Positions 29,301 to 36,279 are shown, counted from the stretch's first letter. The stretch is DNA of 64,000 nucleotides from Verrucomicrobiota bacterium (GCA_023450935.1 JAEXGH010000005.1:1-64000); one strand, 5' to 3'. Numbers and translations are program-made. Notes: generated by a model not told the origin, from the sequence alone.

Positions 29301-29757
29301 GCACCTCGCGCTCTTCGGGCGTCCCGCCGTTGATGATGTTCTGCGCAATGTCGTTCCACCCGCCTTTCGAATAGAAGTTGCCAGCCTTCCACGCCTTCCC
29401 GACATTCGACAAATCGTCCCCAACACGCGACAAAAACCCCTGTGGCTTTTGCCCCAACACAAACGGTTCAATTTCGCTAAACTCGACTCTGCGGGTTTTT
29501 GCGGGACGATATACTGCGGGCGTATCCACTTTCGCTCCACCGAACCCGTAAATCGGTTTCGACGGAATGTTTATCTCTTCTTCCAAGACAAGCTGGTTTT
29601 CGGGAAGACTTAAATAGTGGTCAAAAACGCGTGAACGAAACCTCTTTAATTCTTCGTCGTTTAGCTCGTTTATCGCATCTACGGCTTCGGGCGAACTCGC
29701 GAGCCGTTTTTTAAAGTCTTTTTCTATGTTGTTGTAGATTTCCCAGACTGTTTTCAT
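20317..29757 (-). CDS. Giant polyvalent virion/ejection protein with ADP-ribosyltransferase-like, protease-like and LPD38-type modules
   Basis: 3146 residues. An N-terminal glycine/alanine-rich, membrane-active-looking stretch (about 180-240) and coiled coils (about 520-590) come first. A first ADP-ribosyltransferase-like module (YHGTGADGF...GMGLYAS, about 785-1090) is followed by a polyvalent-type domain (about 1130-1270), a zinc-protease-like HELVGH (about 1400), a mixed region (1590-1780), a second ART-like module (VYHNTPNKF...GRGIYAT, about 1795-1965) and another polyvalent domain (about 1990-2150). The C-terminal 900 residues contain membrane-like helices (near 2740) and resemble large polyvalent protein domain 38. 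Such proteins are carried in short-tailed phage virions and delivered into the host, where modules may modify or protect against host targets. Domain limits are estimates by eye. Confidence 0.85.
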   Translation of the reverse strand: MKTVWEIYNNIEKDFKKRLASSPEAVDAINELNDEELKRFRSRVFDHYLSLPENQLVLEEEINIPSKPIYGFGGAKVDTPAVYRPAKTRRVEFSEIEPFVLGQKPQGFLSRVGDDLSNVGKAWKAGNFYSKGGWNDIAQNIINGGTPEEREVLFKNYLDWESKNQMPENKSWVGDVVNGVANLVPLTVDMLPEAATVGAATAAGGAALGSVVPGAGTVAGALGGLKLGVGSSMAEQSYKVGIADIYTSLRKDGVDDETAKNWAIWAGIPYGALEFMGKGVAPIQRKFLGGKVLKELIDKVSDAKIKNKILNAAAKYGADIALTGTLESATEGGQGGITEVARQGAKGEGYDAGKVASATWDEAAQAAPAMFGMAALGVPLEAATNFRKKRLQKDLENVQNAYEEGRKVVEVPAGVKNGEVFTGSDGKAYKNVDGIAQPYVVKIKPEVSDTDNLDADAESDPYGKPAEKPVVRMGEDGRLYAQTRNVSEQLNADFSPENAAKYYQPFNARGEMLDAPIRTMVEDRIYAAEKAEAQKQAQQQQVMIEAQAELEMGRQKLQKKLDEINRKKNRVSAIAKKIAKIDNPDDRLQAMEFYIDVENGDASKLTEEQLYEASSHGFEWADAELSRRAQTENSGVPLLEIMRKDGIKLPTPQAIQRHADANGRGLGSYLYGEIRDLYYSLPKNLQLKYFTKDFVDLDTVAADMEQTHGIRYDSEGDFLADVAANLSGQKVSYGAFSLAEKDYAKMTDAELVEAHRKAETAKDYSAGFEIKKEWDKRRGYNTDVYHGTGADGFNVAKADASEAKNGEGAQAHGMGLYASGNKEVAKAYRGTAVYGKPYYSYWAKGEELSKGAKELGIRDVYFNDAMSKIADVGFARMKKDLEKEINSYAKEIEELDRRIAHWKEKARWSRTKYYDYMSRVESYSYDARKKEEYKQEAEGKLKLYQLVNDWLASKGISEKELEKRARSDGKLYNWRTNLTKENTLDEQLPFSKQSREVQEKIKNAIESLTEEQLGGVSKEDALRDFIENNTDGGNIYDAFENYTGSKKNASKHLLKHGIRGITYDGKRDGRCYVSFEGGSAVKLQNAFTYDDNGKYIPLDKRSDAGNPDMRYSIGETDAQRFKNELQDYIDGKLDNRHVFKLGTTPEVMRLVGADDLPVELSASVLERKEAKHSLILENLSNLPEELADPIAVMQSSTIPDAITLITELPTIDRHNMLVAVHLNKRFGKAEINSIRSIYPKTQSGLQTAIDRGELRYINTKRKPSWITLPFQHASGRKAIQRAYGHEVFTQADLSQAEKENIFKLRGEDKRHSYSISEKERAKQAKIDGIKAAVEDVRAKFNRRAKVKASVDIVGTLEEAREKLGAESIPYNARAVQDKERVVIIAENIDNADEAVRIFLHELVGHWGVKKLFGTKSDLKPFLNYIITHYKDSNAWKRVAKYYKDVTKNKYAIAEEVLAHVAENRELSDPSMWKRLVHRVKRELWGNGVPQEYVNLLNEDVLRSAIALSREWAKGDHYLNANGIWAKIDSTPKGRDVPDDEKQGRFSLNERPTDAEIAEARRQKDEVKAKWINPDGSMKKGYMKAPNGKPTNLSEDQWLQVRTPNFKKWFGDWEKEAWAKAAMDFLEKTAPVANLTGHEFQKDGVRLTDKVSAYFNSLGNIAHNEELGDVILDLKSVEDSIAHGVGRLKSAAFIAVPKVIEKGFIFNRENNWKERGWDTAVIVAPVRLGGDDYICEVVAKKVRGKQRFYLHEVEIKKTLDGVFKSVANNGNASQVSRLIIGKHIAEVKGNVSKVVDENGEPLVVYHNTPNKFTIFKPSERGRFGRGIYATSNPEDTSYSKKWNMMALFANARKLRNPMEKVPVEFLRKLQKQAEEYLLENPPELFVGKKEAMLDFYFGKNRNEIFQHSFGSFYWNNLRDILDQVNKVFGSDFNIEADGFIIERDGGKWFNFFDRSQIKSATDNIGSFSTNNPDIRYSIKEDDERASNKKEWDNTTFSRQVDSYAKGNYPSGKFFTVGTPSALLKSFGIPDNKIVMTEGVLKKIKAHGLSDIQIKQIPEAINSPVGIFSYPKNENVFDVLVEMYMDDGRPIIVSLEINKTRQGLGEITDLLTAHPKENFGRIVNWAKKGRCKYWNKQKGRKLLQDTIPADWERYETELTPYLPLQSEVNGESQGKYSLKEETPENDKEYRQKRAREEIKSKAGRAVQAAVDAFAPLATLERVLYGDVRGAEKSAWKMALMTRNLDQVMFHVLRVGGIKYNKADGSFVKREGTKGLEEILKPVKGENYKNFEHYAKAKSAIERWGFLRKTNFFAGTDFYKTFGFSLEDAKKWVAEGSEASKKAFGELQIFFQGQRDFMLETGLISPEQHAALSRFKNYVPFFREGADLDAETEAAYERFSEIFPAGKGFSGRNSGVEKFEGSARRTKNLVENIVNQSRKVMDSGYKNIAAYRSLNLMRELDMAKYVRSDSVDAQVKIAEMRRALEAEGIEVGDISDEELLKKVPVEAYLKITDDSNDNIVSVRVNGTLRFYKVEDPELLVAVKNFGAEKVNVMWKLLTAPKNIMTQAITKTPEFAIRNFIRDTGSNTILFGGKVLAPYLAHTVKNAVKSAWNTADMQKVWAAGAGGGAWYSVKAEDIAADFKDGGKIQKIGKYTIKPLKWLLNEYERRILMPSEQGNRISVMQKALENGASDMEAAFQYLDVMNFGMHGSGVWTGKNEWAKGTFTALHAVVRITPFLNARIQGLYKLWRESGAQGAKFKAGEEFALKERTRAFVQSLSKAVLLRGMMMASASMLYSLYANSSTDDDGDKWFEKLPAHDKLNYWHFYLGNNNILRIPKPFEIGYIFGTIPEAITDALIQKRPQTAKVLWEGLTSQLEFDPLSNPVIDTVREQYWNKDSFTKRPIVQQSDKDLKPRYQYDPDTSATAKAVARVFEGVGLDDSWLASPARIQNVIGNFLGGMTKYITAASDVIVEALTDIEGGTSRYARESATKRVYDWAVRNTKTMTTRNAEDYYELRNRVREIYGAVRVLRQEKRLEECQNLIDEHKGELGNYNLIEAVNTRLSEISRKRKALGADRILSTEELIRADDELLAERNQLLADVDILIDRVEKGDFNARDMRDILKRIRNADREKRDSKKARARLRELANMR

Positions 29758-29760
29758 TCT

Positions 29761-30510
29761 CTATCTCCCAAAAACTTTATTAAATGCGTTGTCTTCTTTT
29801 CCCTTGCCGCCTTTGTTCGTAGGCTGCTGTTGCTGGCCATACAACGTCGATTTCATTTCTCTAAGTTTTGCCACTGCCTCCATAACCGTTTTGTCGGGAT
29901 TGTCCGTTAGGTATTGATAAACGGCGCGTTCGTCGGCTTGGGCTGCTGCAGCTTTCGCCTTTTCCGCCGCCTGTTTCTGCGCAAGCTCGGCAAGCATTTT
30001 CTGATACTCCAATTTAGTATTAAGAAGATTAAGCTGGTTTTCCCTACTCAGTTTTCCTTCCTGCGCTTTTGCGGCATTGTTTAGCTCGGCAAGGCTCTTT
30101 TGGTTCTCAAACTGTCGGTTGAGTTTGTATAAATCCCACTGTCTTTTTTGCGCCTCGGCTCGTCCAAGCTCCCACTGCCTCATATATTCCTTCGCCGTCG
30201 CCTCGGCTTTCTGCCGCTCCAAATCTTTACCTACACCTTGCATAAACAAGTTTTGCGCTATCGGGTCGCCGCCCGCCGCATACCTATACGCATTGCCTAC
30301 CTCGGGCGAATATTCGCTACTCATCTTCGCCGACTCAAATAACAAGTTCCGCCTGTCCAACGCTTCGTTCCGCGCCGCTTCAAGCTGCTGCGCCTGTTCC
30401 CTTAAATCCATATAACGAGAACGATTCCTATTTGCCATATAGGAATTTAACGCGTCGTTCAAATTCCTGAAAGATTGATTTAATACTTGCATTGTCGCCA
30501 TTCTGCTCAT
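29761..30510 (-). CDS. Coiled-coil internal virion protein
   Basis: 249 residues, almost entirely alpha-helical and rich in Ala, Glu, Gln and Lys, with long coiled-coil stretches at about 100-200 and a polar low-complexity tail (GQQQQPTNKGGKGKED). AGGAAAGG precedes the start. It lies just upstream of the giant ejection protein, with a 3-base gap, as T7-like internal core proteins do. A structural or ejection role is inferred from position; there is no named family. Confidence 0.65.
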   Translation of the reverse strand: MSRMATMQVLNQSFRNLNDALNSYMANRNRSRYMDLREQAQQLEAARNEALDRRNLLFESAKMSSEYSPEVGNAYRYAAGGDPIAQNLFMQGVGKDLERQKAEATAKEYMRQWELGRAEAQKRQWDLYKLNRQFENQKSLAELNNAAKAQEGKLSRENQLNLLNTKLEYQKMLAELAQKQAAEKAKAAAAQADERAVYQYLTDNPDKTVMEAVAKLREMKSTLYGQQQQPTNKGGKGKEDNAFNKVFGR

Positions 30511-30525
30511 TGTATTGCCTTTCCT

Positions 30526-30900
30526 ATGAAGTTTGCTGAAATGTTTGTTCCTGTTCCGTTTAAAGAGTCGTTGAAGAACTTAACGCCAGTTCCGTTTAAA
30601 GTCGTATTTGCCTTTATTTGCACTCCCTACATTCTCACTTTGTTGCTTATAATAGCCTTGTTTATTCACACATTGTTTCTTCCTGAATCCAGATACACCG
30701 AAGATTTTAAAATTGATTGTGAAATACCCGAAACACCCGTTGTCGATTTCCTTTTTAGAGCGTTCTTTACTCTCTCCATTGCTTGTCCTTTTCTCATCTC
30801 CTTGACTTTCTTTGTTAATAGATGGATTAAATATTCAATCGCGCTTTTACTACTCGTCGGGGTCTTCTGTTTTGTCTTTGGACTCATACTTGACTTTTAA
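30526..30900 (+). CDS. Small two-helix membrane protein on the opposite strand (possible moron)
   Basis: 124 residues from the ATG at 30526. Three strongly hydrophobic segments are visible: FICTPYILTLLLIIALFI, a second around FFTLSIACPFLISLTFF, and a C-terminal YSIALLLLVGVFCFVFGLIL, so two to three membrane helices. It lies on the plus strand in the only gap of the minus-strand structural operon and overlaps the convergent gene by 51 bases. Its position and membrane nature suit a lysogenic-conversion or superinfection-exclusion gene, but no family is recognised. It could be spurious. Confidence 0.5.
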   Translation: MKFAEMFVPVPFKESLKNLTPVPFKVVFAFICTPYILTLLLIIALFIHTLFLPESRYTEDFKIDCEIPETPVVDFLFRAFFTLSIACPFLISLTFFVNRWIKYSIALLLLVGVFCFVFGLILDF

Positions 30901-31386
30901 TGGGATATCACGTTTCAACGTCAGGAACTTTGTCATAAAATTCGGGTTTTGGTCGGTTAGGTCTATGCACCCTGCCGACCCTGGAACTGTCCCGCCGTGG
31001 ATAAAAAAGCCGTCCCTGCCGAACATTTCCTGTTGACCTGTCGGAATCAGATGTATCTTGTCCGCGCCCCACGCGTTGTATCCGCCAGTCCAAGCCCCCA
31101 TTCTCTTCGGCAATGAAGGAAAGATTTCCCGAACCTTCGGATAAGCCCTTGCGAATATGTCGTCAAATAGCGACATATGGCTGTGTTCGTCCTGCCTCAC
31201 ATCGTATTCGCCCTCTGGAATCGGACCTTTCCCCTTCACGTTCTGAAATTCTGGTGATTGGTATCCGTCCTTCCCCGAAACGGCTTTCCAAGATTTAACA
31301 ACGCCGCCGTCTTTCAACAGGCTGATGTTGTTCCCGTCGAAAAGGTATTCATACTTTGTATCATCACTTTTGAATAAACTGCTCAT
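30850..31386 (-). CDS. L,D-transpeptidase-like (DUF2778-type) peptidoglycan-active protein
   Basis: 178 residues. The segment GPIPEGEY followed by GRDGFFIHGGTVPGSAGCIDLT contains the HGG...S.GC signature of YkuD-like L,D-transpeptidases and DUF2778 proteins, with the cysteine as expected nucleophile. No signal peptide is present, so it may act as a virion-borne cell-wall enzyme during entry or be released by holins at lysis. It lies within the internal virion protein genes and overlaps the previous one by an ATGA. No classical endolysin is found elsewhere, so this is the best candidate. Confidence 0.75.
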   Translation of the reverse strand: MSSLFKSDDTKYEYLFDGNNISLLKDGGVVKSWKAVSGKDGYQSPEFQNVKGKGPIPEGEYDVRQDEHSHMSLFDDIFARAYPKVREIFPSLPKRMGAWTGGYNAWGADKIHLIPTGQQEMFGRDGFFIHGGTVPGSAGCIDLTDQNPNFMTKFLTLKRDIPLKVKYESKDKTEDPDE

Positions 31387-32282
31387 TTTGAAAATGCTCC
31401 CATTACGCCTCCGCTGACGCCACCGATTACGCCGCCTGCTATCGCGCCGAACGGACCTCCGAACGCCGCGCCCGTAGTTGCACCCGTCGCCGCGCCGTTT
31501 GCCGCTCCGCTAATCATCGCATAAAACGGCGGCAACTCGTTCGACTTCATCATATACCAAGCGTTTTTCTGCGCATAGTTGTTGGCTGCTGTGCTTGTCG
31601 CCTCCGCCATCAAATTGCCCGCGTTCGCATACCCGAAGGGGGCTGTTGTTGAATACCCGTTCTGGCTGATGCTCGGCTGATACGCCATAAGCGAGCCTAT
31701 GTTCAAGTTCGCCATAGGGGAACTTCCCAAGAAACTCGCGGCCGCCTGTTGGCGTTGGAGTTTGAGGTTTTCGCCTGCTATGAACTGGTCGTATACCTCC
31801 TGTGCGGCGGAAGCATAACCGTAGGCATTCCCGCGCATTACCTGCCCCGCGCGAGTTGCTTGGTTCGCCTGCCGAACCTGCGCCTCCGACATCGAAGAGC
31901 CTTTCTGCAAGTCCGCCAATACCTGCGCCCCCTGCTGGTCGTAGTTCGCCCAGTATTCGGGGTCGGCACTGCGCATATTCGACACAAGCCTTTTGACATA
32001 CTCGCTGCCGTATGCGCGCTCGTATCCCAACGCCGCCATAGCATAGCGCGGCAAATACTGCGTGTAATTTTGCAGTGTAAGGTCGCGCAGCGTCTGGTTA
32101 TACGCGCCCAAGTTTTCGCTTTGCTGCCCGCGCATAAGCGCGTTGTATAAAGCCGTGTATCGTTCATCGCTTTTATAGATGTCCGACATCGACTCCAACA
32201 ACGCCTTTATCGCGTCGCCGTAGACGCTCCCCACGCTCGAAGCGGTGGGCTGGTCTACCTCGCCTGTGAAAAAATTGGGCAT
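31383..32282 (-). CDS. Internal virion protein, paralogue of the adjacent upstream gene
   Basis: 299 residues. Its N-terminal two thirds align with the 279-residue protein encoded at 32282-33121: SMSDIYKSDERYTALYNALM against SMGNLYKSDYVYTPLYNALM, then the QSENLGAYNQTLRDLTL and LSEAQ.RQ.NQATRA-type stretches. The C-terminus ends in a Gly/Ala-rich, membrane-like glycine-zipper segment (GAAFGGPFGAIAGGVIGG) absent in the paralogue. Such zippers are common in phage ejection proteins that cross membranes. Function is inferred from position and this motif. Confidence 0.65.
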   Translation of the reverse strand: MPNFFTGEVDQPTASSVGSVYGDAIKALLESMSDIYKSDERYTALYNALMRGQQSENLGAYNQTLRDLTLQNYTQYLPRYAMAALGYERAYGSEYVKRLVSNMRSADPEYWANYDQQGAQVLADLQKGSSMSEAQVRQANQATRAGQVMRGNAYGYASAAQEVYDQFIAGENLKLQRQQAAASFLGSSPMANLNIGSLMAYQPSISQNGYSTTAPFGYANAGNLMAEATSTAANNYAQKNAWYMMKSNELPPFYAMISGAANGAATGATTGAAFGGPFGAIAGGVIGGVSGGVMGAFSK

Positions 32283-33121
32283 TAGTTAGAGAAAGCCTGT
32301 TTTGTGAGTGCCGCCGAACCCGCAGCGTTTGCAATCGTCCCGAAGAGAGTAGCAAAGCCGCTTGGCTGGTTATTCTGGTTTTGCGCCCACTGCACCTGCT
32401 GGTTGTAAATCGAGTTGTTGTAGTTGGCGGCATTGTTGCCCGCCGACGCCGCGTTGCTATACATATACGGGTTTACCGTCGAATACGAATTTTCCGAAAC
32501 CTGCGCCGATGGGGCAGCGCCTCCGTAGGAGTTCGACGAATACCCGTTCGCGCCCATATTCAGAAATCCCGCCGCCGCATTCTGGCGTTGCGTCTTCAAC
32601 CCCTCGCCCGCGAGAAATTCCCCCAAAACTTCCTGCGCTGCGGGCGCATATCCCGCCGACGAACCGCCGCGCGAGGCAATCGCAGCCCGCGTGCTCTGGT
32701 CTACCTGCCGCCTTTGCGCCTCCGAAAGGTTGTTCCCGTTTACAAGGTCGTCCTGCACCTGCGCCCCGTAGGCGTCCCTAATCGCCCAATACGTCGGGTC
32801 GGCGGCGCGTTGGTTGGCAAGCTGGCGTTCTATGAACTGCGGTCCGTATTCCTTTTCGTATCTAAGCTGCGCCTCCGCCAATCTCGGCGCATAGTCGCCG
32901 TAGGCGTCGAGCGTCAAGTCCTGCAAATCTTTGTTGTAGCCCGCGAGGTTTTCGCTCTGCGCCTGCCTCATCAGGGCGTTGTATAACGGCGTGTATACAT
33001 AATCCGACTTATAGAGGTTGCCCATACTGTCGAGCAACGCCTGCACACCCTCCGCGTATGATTCCCCGTATGTCGGGGCTGTCGGCATATCAACGTCTTT
33101 GCCGAAGAAAAAACTTCCCAT
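32282..33121 (-). CDS. Internal virion protein, first of a tandem paralogous pair
   Basis: 279 residues, helical N-terminal half and a Asn/Ser/Tyr-rich low-complexity C-terminal half (GYSSNSYGGAAPSA, YNNSIYNQQ). It is similar to the protein of the next gene along most of its length, indicating a tandem duplication. Start and stop codons of the neighbours share a base. Probably a minor virion or ejection component. Confidence 0.65.
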   Translation of the reverse strand: MGSFFFGKDVDMPTAPTYGESYAEGVQALLDSMGNLYKSDYVYTPLYNALMRQAQSENLAGYNKDLQDLTLDAYGDYAPRLAEAQLRYEKEYGPQFIERQLANQRAADPTYWAIRDAYGAQVQDDLVNGNNLSEAQRRQVDQSTRAAIASRGGSSAGYAPAAQEVLGEFLAGEGLKTQRQNAAAGFLNMGANGYSSNSYGGAAPSAQVSENSYSTVNPYMYSNAASAGNNAANYNNSIYNQQVQWAQNQNNQPSGFATLFGTIANAAGSAALTKQAFSN

Positions 33122-33519
33122 TAGTAGCCCCTCCTTCTGTTGTAGTAAAGCTGATTGTTGCCCATCTGCATCAAGGCAATCGCTGCCTGCTGGCGTTCCT
33201 GCCGTTTGCGCCGTGCCTGTTCAAGCTGTAAAAATTCCGAGAAGTTTTTCGGCGTAAACTGATTTCCGCCCTGCGCCGTCGTTGTGCCATAACCCGTCGA
33301 GGGACTTGTGAGCCAGTCTCCGAAACTCTTTGCCTGTTCACCCAAATACGAACCCGCGCTCGCCATTCCGTCGAGAGCCGCGCTCCCCGCCGAATATAAC
33401 CCGTTGCCAACCGCGCTTGCCCCGCTGCCGATTGCACTTCCGATAGAGCTTGCACCGCTTGCAATACCGCTTCCAACAGTCGAAGCCCCGCTTGCCAATC
33501 CCGATAAAAGTGAACTCAT
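33121..33519 (-). CDS. Gly/Ser/Ala-rich small virion protein
   Basis: 132 residues. The first 60 are a Ser/Gly/Ala repeat (SGASTVGSGIASGAS-type heptad pattern), resembling membrane-penetrating glycine-rich peptides of podoviral ejection proteins; the rest is basic and helical (LEQARRKRQERQQAA). No known family. It is in the internal virion protein block. Confidence 0.6.
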   Translation of the reverse strand: MSSLLSGLASGASTVGSGIASGASSIGSAIGSGASAVGNGLYSAGSAALDGMASAGSYLGEQAKSFGDWLTSPSTGYGTTTAQGGNQFTPKNFSEFLQLEQARRKRQERQQAAIALMQMGNNQLYYNRRRGY

Positions 33520-33923
33520 TTCCTAATCCTTTCGTTTCCCAATAGTTTGTTGACGTATCTGTCGTAGTCGTAAAAGTGGACAATCCCGCGCCTGTGCATA
33601 CCCAAGCTTTTCACGTTCCCAAGACGTTTCTCCATAGCGCGTGTGCATTCGGCAATCGCCTTTTTGTTGTCTGCGCACAGCTCAACCACAAACGCACAAT
33701 CGCCCTTTTTGTCGTGGCTCATTCTGTCGCGTGGATTGAACCCGCGCAGCTTCACCTTGCGGAAAATCATCACGCCCTCTATTCCGCGCCCGTGTTCGAC
33801 AACGTGCACAAGCCCCTGTTCGCGGAAGTAGTCCAATACAAACACGCCCAACGGCGGATAGTGTTTGCCGTATTTGTCCGCCATATACTTTAAAATTTCT
33901 TCGCTCGTTAAGTCTCCGTCCAT
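33516..33923 (-). CDS. Hypothetical phage protein, possibly GNAT-like fold
   Basis: 135 residues from the ATG just after the previous gene's stop; an upstream ATG at 33941 would overlap that gene. The core, IFRKVKLRGF...KKGDCAFVVELCADNKKAI followed by MHRRGIVHFYDYDR, has the beta-alpha rhythm of small acetyltransferase-like proteins found at this place in other short-tailed phages, but the acetyl-CoA motif is not clear. Function unknown. Confidence 0.5.
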   Translation of the reverse strand: MDGDLTSEEILKYMADKYGKHYPPLGVFVLDYFREQGLVHVVEHGRGIEGVMIFRKVKLRGFNPRDRMSHDKKGDCAFVVELCADNKKAIAECTRAMEKRLGNVKSLGMHRRGIVHFYDYDRYVNKLLGNERIRK

Positions 33924-33924
33924 A

Positions 33925-35610
33925 TTACACTGGCAACACAATTCCGTTGAGGTTTACGTTTCTAAGCTTGGCGCGCCCGTCGCGCGTCTTTATCAAAATC
34001 TGTATCTGCCTAAAGCGCGGCAAATGCCGCAGGTTGTATTTGAAGTTCGTTATGCGCGATTCCGCCAAATCGAACGGCACATTCTGCGGAAGCTCCTTCG
34101 ATGTCGAAATGCGCATACCTTCCGCGAATTGTATGGGTTCTCCACCGTCCAAAATCGCGAACGCGTCCCCGTATCCGTCGCTGTCGTAAAATTCAAGCTC
34201 AACGTCCAAGACGCGCTTTTGGTTGAGCGGTGCGCCCCAAGTGTAGGCTCTTGTCGTTATCTCCTGTCCGTAGTATTCCTCGTAGCCCTCGCAGGTGTCA
34301 TAGCAAATTTCCGTCTCGTCGTCCTCGAATACATACGCCGAGCCGTCGTGCGTCCGCCAAATAAGGCGGTCAACGCCGCCCATATCGCAACGCGAATATC
34401 CAGTCGCTCTCATAGACGTTCCCTCCCAAACTCCCTGCCACTTCTGGGTAATCGTGTTGTATACAAGAACTATGTTCGGGCGCAGGCTGCTGTCCACGGG
34501 CACAGACAAAAACACCCTGTCTTTAAAATACGCCATAGAAGCCGTTTCGGCGGCTTCCCAGTTTATGCGGTCAATAACGTCCTGTATCGGCGTCGAAATC
34601 GGCAACGCCTGCATTTCGTTTGCGTCGGCGGCAACCGCGCGCTGAACCGAGCACACTCCGCGCTTCGACAAAAACCATACGTCATTGCCGACCTGCGTTA
34701 TCGTCTCGCGGCTGACTACTCCGTAGCTGTCCGAAATCTTGTTGACCGTCCAATACACGGGCGAAAGTTTCTTGCCGCTGTCGTCCACAAGTGGGGAGCA
34801 AACTATTGTCCAAACAGAACCGCGCTTGAATACGAGCAGGTTGTTTTCGCGCCAACTTTTAAGCGCAATAATCGCGTCGCCGTCCGAGCCTACCTGTATG
34901 TGTTCCGTGCTAAACCATCTCTTGCCGTCGAGATAGTCGCTGAAAAACACGCTCGCGGGGTCGTGCGCGGCGTCCGTAATTCCTGCCATACACAAACGCC
35001 CGACGTGAGTTTCAATGCAGGTTGCGGGCGGCATCGGGTCGGCGTCCACAATCGCGCCGTCAACCGTCTTTTTGAAATTCGAAATTTCCGAAAAGCCCCA
35101 AGTGTTGTCCGCCGACTTTTCATAGACGCGCAGCTTTGAATTGTCCGTAAAATACGCGTTGTTTGATAGTTGTGCGCAACATACAATCGCATTGGAATTT
35201 ATTCCTTCAAGCGCAGGCTCTCCCCACGTCGAAGCCGCGAGTGTATCTATCAAAAACAGTTTACCGCCCACAAAAAAGAATATGCGCGGCTCTACGCCCT
35301 TGAACGCCCAAATCTTCTGAGTATCCGAAATGTAATCCTTACCCACATAGCGCATACTGAACCCCGTATCGTATGCTACGCCGTTTTGGTCAACGTAGAA
35401 ATCGTCAGAAAGGTTGTCCGCAATCAAAGAGGCGGGAGGGCGAGCCCCAACCGTTCCGTAAGCTCCTATGTCGCCGTTGATAAGCTCCGCAAGCTCCGTG
35501 TCGGCAATCCTGTTTTCTTTTGTCGCAGATACCACGCCGTCAAACGCCGAACTGCCGTCCGACATTATCGGGTCGTCTTCCAAAGTGTTGTATTTGTAAG
35601 CTTCGCCCAT
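33925..35610 (-). CDS. Beta-propeller tail protein (tail nozzle or head-completion type)
   Basis: 561 residues of mainly beta sequence with repeated blades such as VGGKLFLIDTL, SNNAYFTDNSKLRVYE, RENNLLVFKRGSVWTI and QVGNDVWFLSKRGVCSV. This pattern fits the propeller proteins of short-tailed phages: T7 gp12-like nozzles or P22 gp10-like stabilisation proteins. It lies directly after the adaptor gene, the usual place for a nozzle. Which of the two it is cannot be decided by eye. Confidence 0.6.
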   Translation of the reverse strand: MGEAYKYNTLEDDPIMSDGSSAFDGVVSATKENRIADTELAELINGDIGAYGTVGARPPASLIADNLSDDFYVDQNGVAYDTGFSMRYVGKDYISDTQKIWAFKGVEPRIFFFVGGKLFLIDTLAASTWGEPALEGINSNAIVCCAQLSNNAYFTDNSKLRVYEKSADNTWGFSEISNFKKTVDGAIVDADPMPPATCIETHVGRLCMAGITDAAHDPASVFFSDYLDGKRWFSTEHIQVGSDGDAIIALKSWRENNLLVFKRGSVWTIVCSPLVDDSGKKLSPVYWTVNKISDSYGVVSRETITQVGNDVWFLSKRGVCSVQRAVAADANEMQALPISTPIQDVIDRINWEAAETASMAYFKDRVFLSVPVDSSLRPNIVLVYNTITQKWQGVWEGTSMRATGYSRCDMGGVDRLIWRTHDGSAYVFEDDETEICYDTCEGYEEYYGQEITTRAYTWGAPLNQKRVLDVELEFYDSDGYGDAFAILDGGEPIQFAEGMRISTSKELPQNVPFDLAESRITNFKYNLRHLPRFRQIQILIKTRDGRAKLRNVNLNGIVLPV

Positions 35611-35619
35611 ATTCCGCCC

Positions 35620-36279
35620 TTAGTCTTCGAATATCCCGCAGCCCTCGAACGTGCAGCCGAAATCGGGTATCACGCGCGGATTCGCCGCGCTCTGCTCGCC
35701 GTCAAGCCTGCGCATCGCCTCTACAAATGTAGAACCGTTCTGAAAGTGCGAGTTTGCCTTTGCCAACTGCTGGTCTCGCCTCCAAAGGTCTCCCGCCACA
35801 AATTCCACAAGGGCGTCTTCAACGCCCGTTAAAAACGGTTCGTCGTCCTCTCCAAGCTCGGGGCACTTCTTTTTGCCCATCACCAAAAACGACTGCGCCT
35901 CCACGTCCTGCGGCACTTTGAACAACTGCACAATCCTGTTGCCGTCGGCGTCCTTGCCCATTTCCGAAAAGCCAGATATTTCGCCGAAACTGTCGAATGC
36001 CGTAGGGTCGAGCTGAAAGACGTTGCTCGGGTCAATCGGGTAAATCGCATATTCGTTGCAGCGAATGTTGCGCACGCGCTCGAGAGGCACGCGTAAAAAG
36101 CACTTGCCGCCTTCTATGGTAGCGGAAGTGCTCACATAGCCTATCGAATCCTTCCACAGATGCCCGTTCCAAATCGTATTCCAACGGTTCTTTGCATACT
36201 CCATTGCCTGCTCGATACTCGTTTCGTCCTGTAAATTGAGTATCCCGCAGGCAACCGCCGCTATTTCCCTAATCGTCAT
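35620..36279 (-). CDS. Head-to-tail adaptor (gp11/gp4-like)
   Basis: 219 residues. The N-terminal helices with YAKNRWNTIWNGHLWKD are typical of adaptor proteins that bind below the portal of short-tailed phages, and the C-terminal region (VEFVAGDLWRRDQQLAKA) is also in keeping. It overlaps the fibre gene by an ATGA and precedes the propeller protein gene, matching a portal-adaptor-nozzle logic. Assignment is by motif wording and gene order. Confidence 0.6.
   Translation of the reverse strand: MTIREIAAVACGILNLQDETSIEQAMEYAKNRWNTIWNGHLWKDSIGYVSTSATIEGGKCFLRVPLERVRNIRCNEYAIYPIDPSNVFQLDPTAFDSFGEISGFSEMGKDADGNRIVQLFKVPQDVEAQSFLVMGKKKCPELGEDDEPFLTGVEDALVEFVAGDLWRRDQQLAKANSHFQNGSTFVEAMRRLDGEQSAANPRVIPDFGCTFEGCGIFED

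Noticed and set aside
33865..35139. 424-codon plus-strand frame
   Set aside because: Antisense to the beta-propeller tail gene, arginine-rich and without motifs: a typical shadow in GC-rich DNA.
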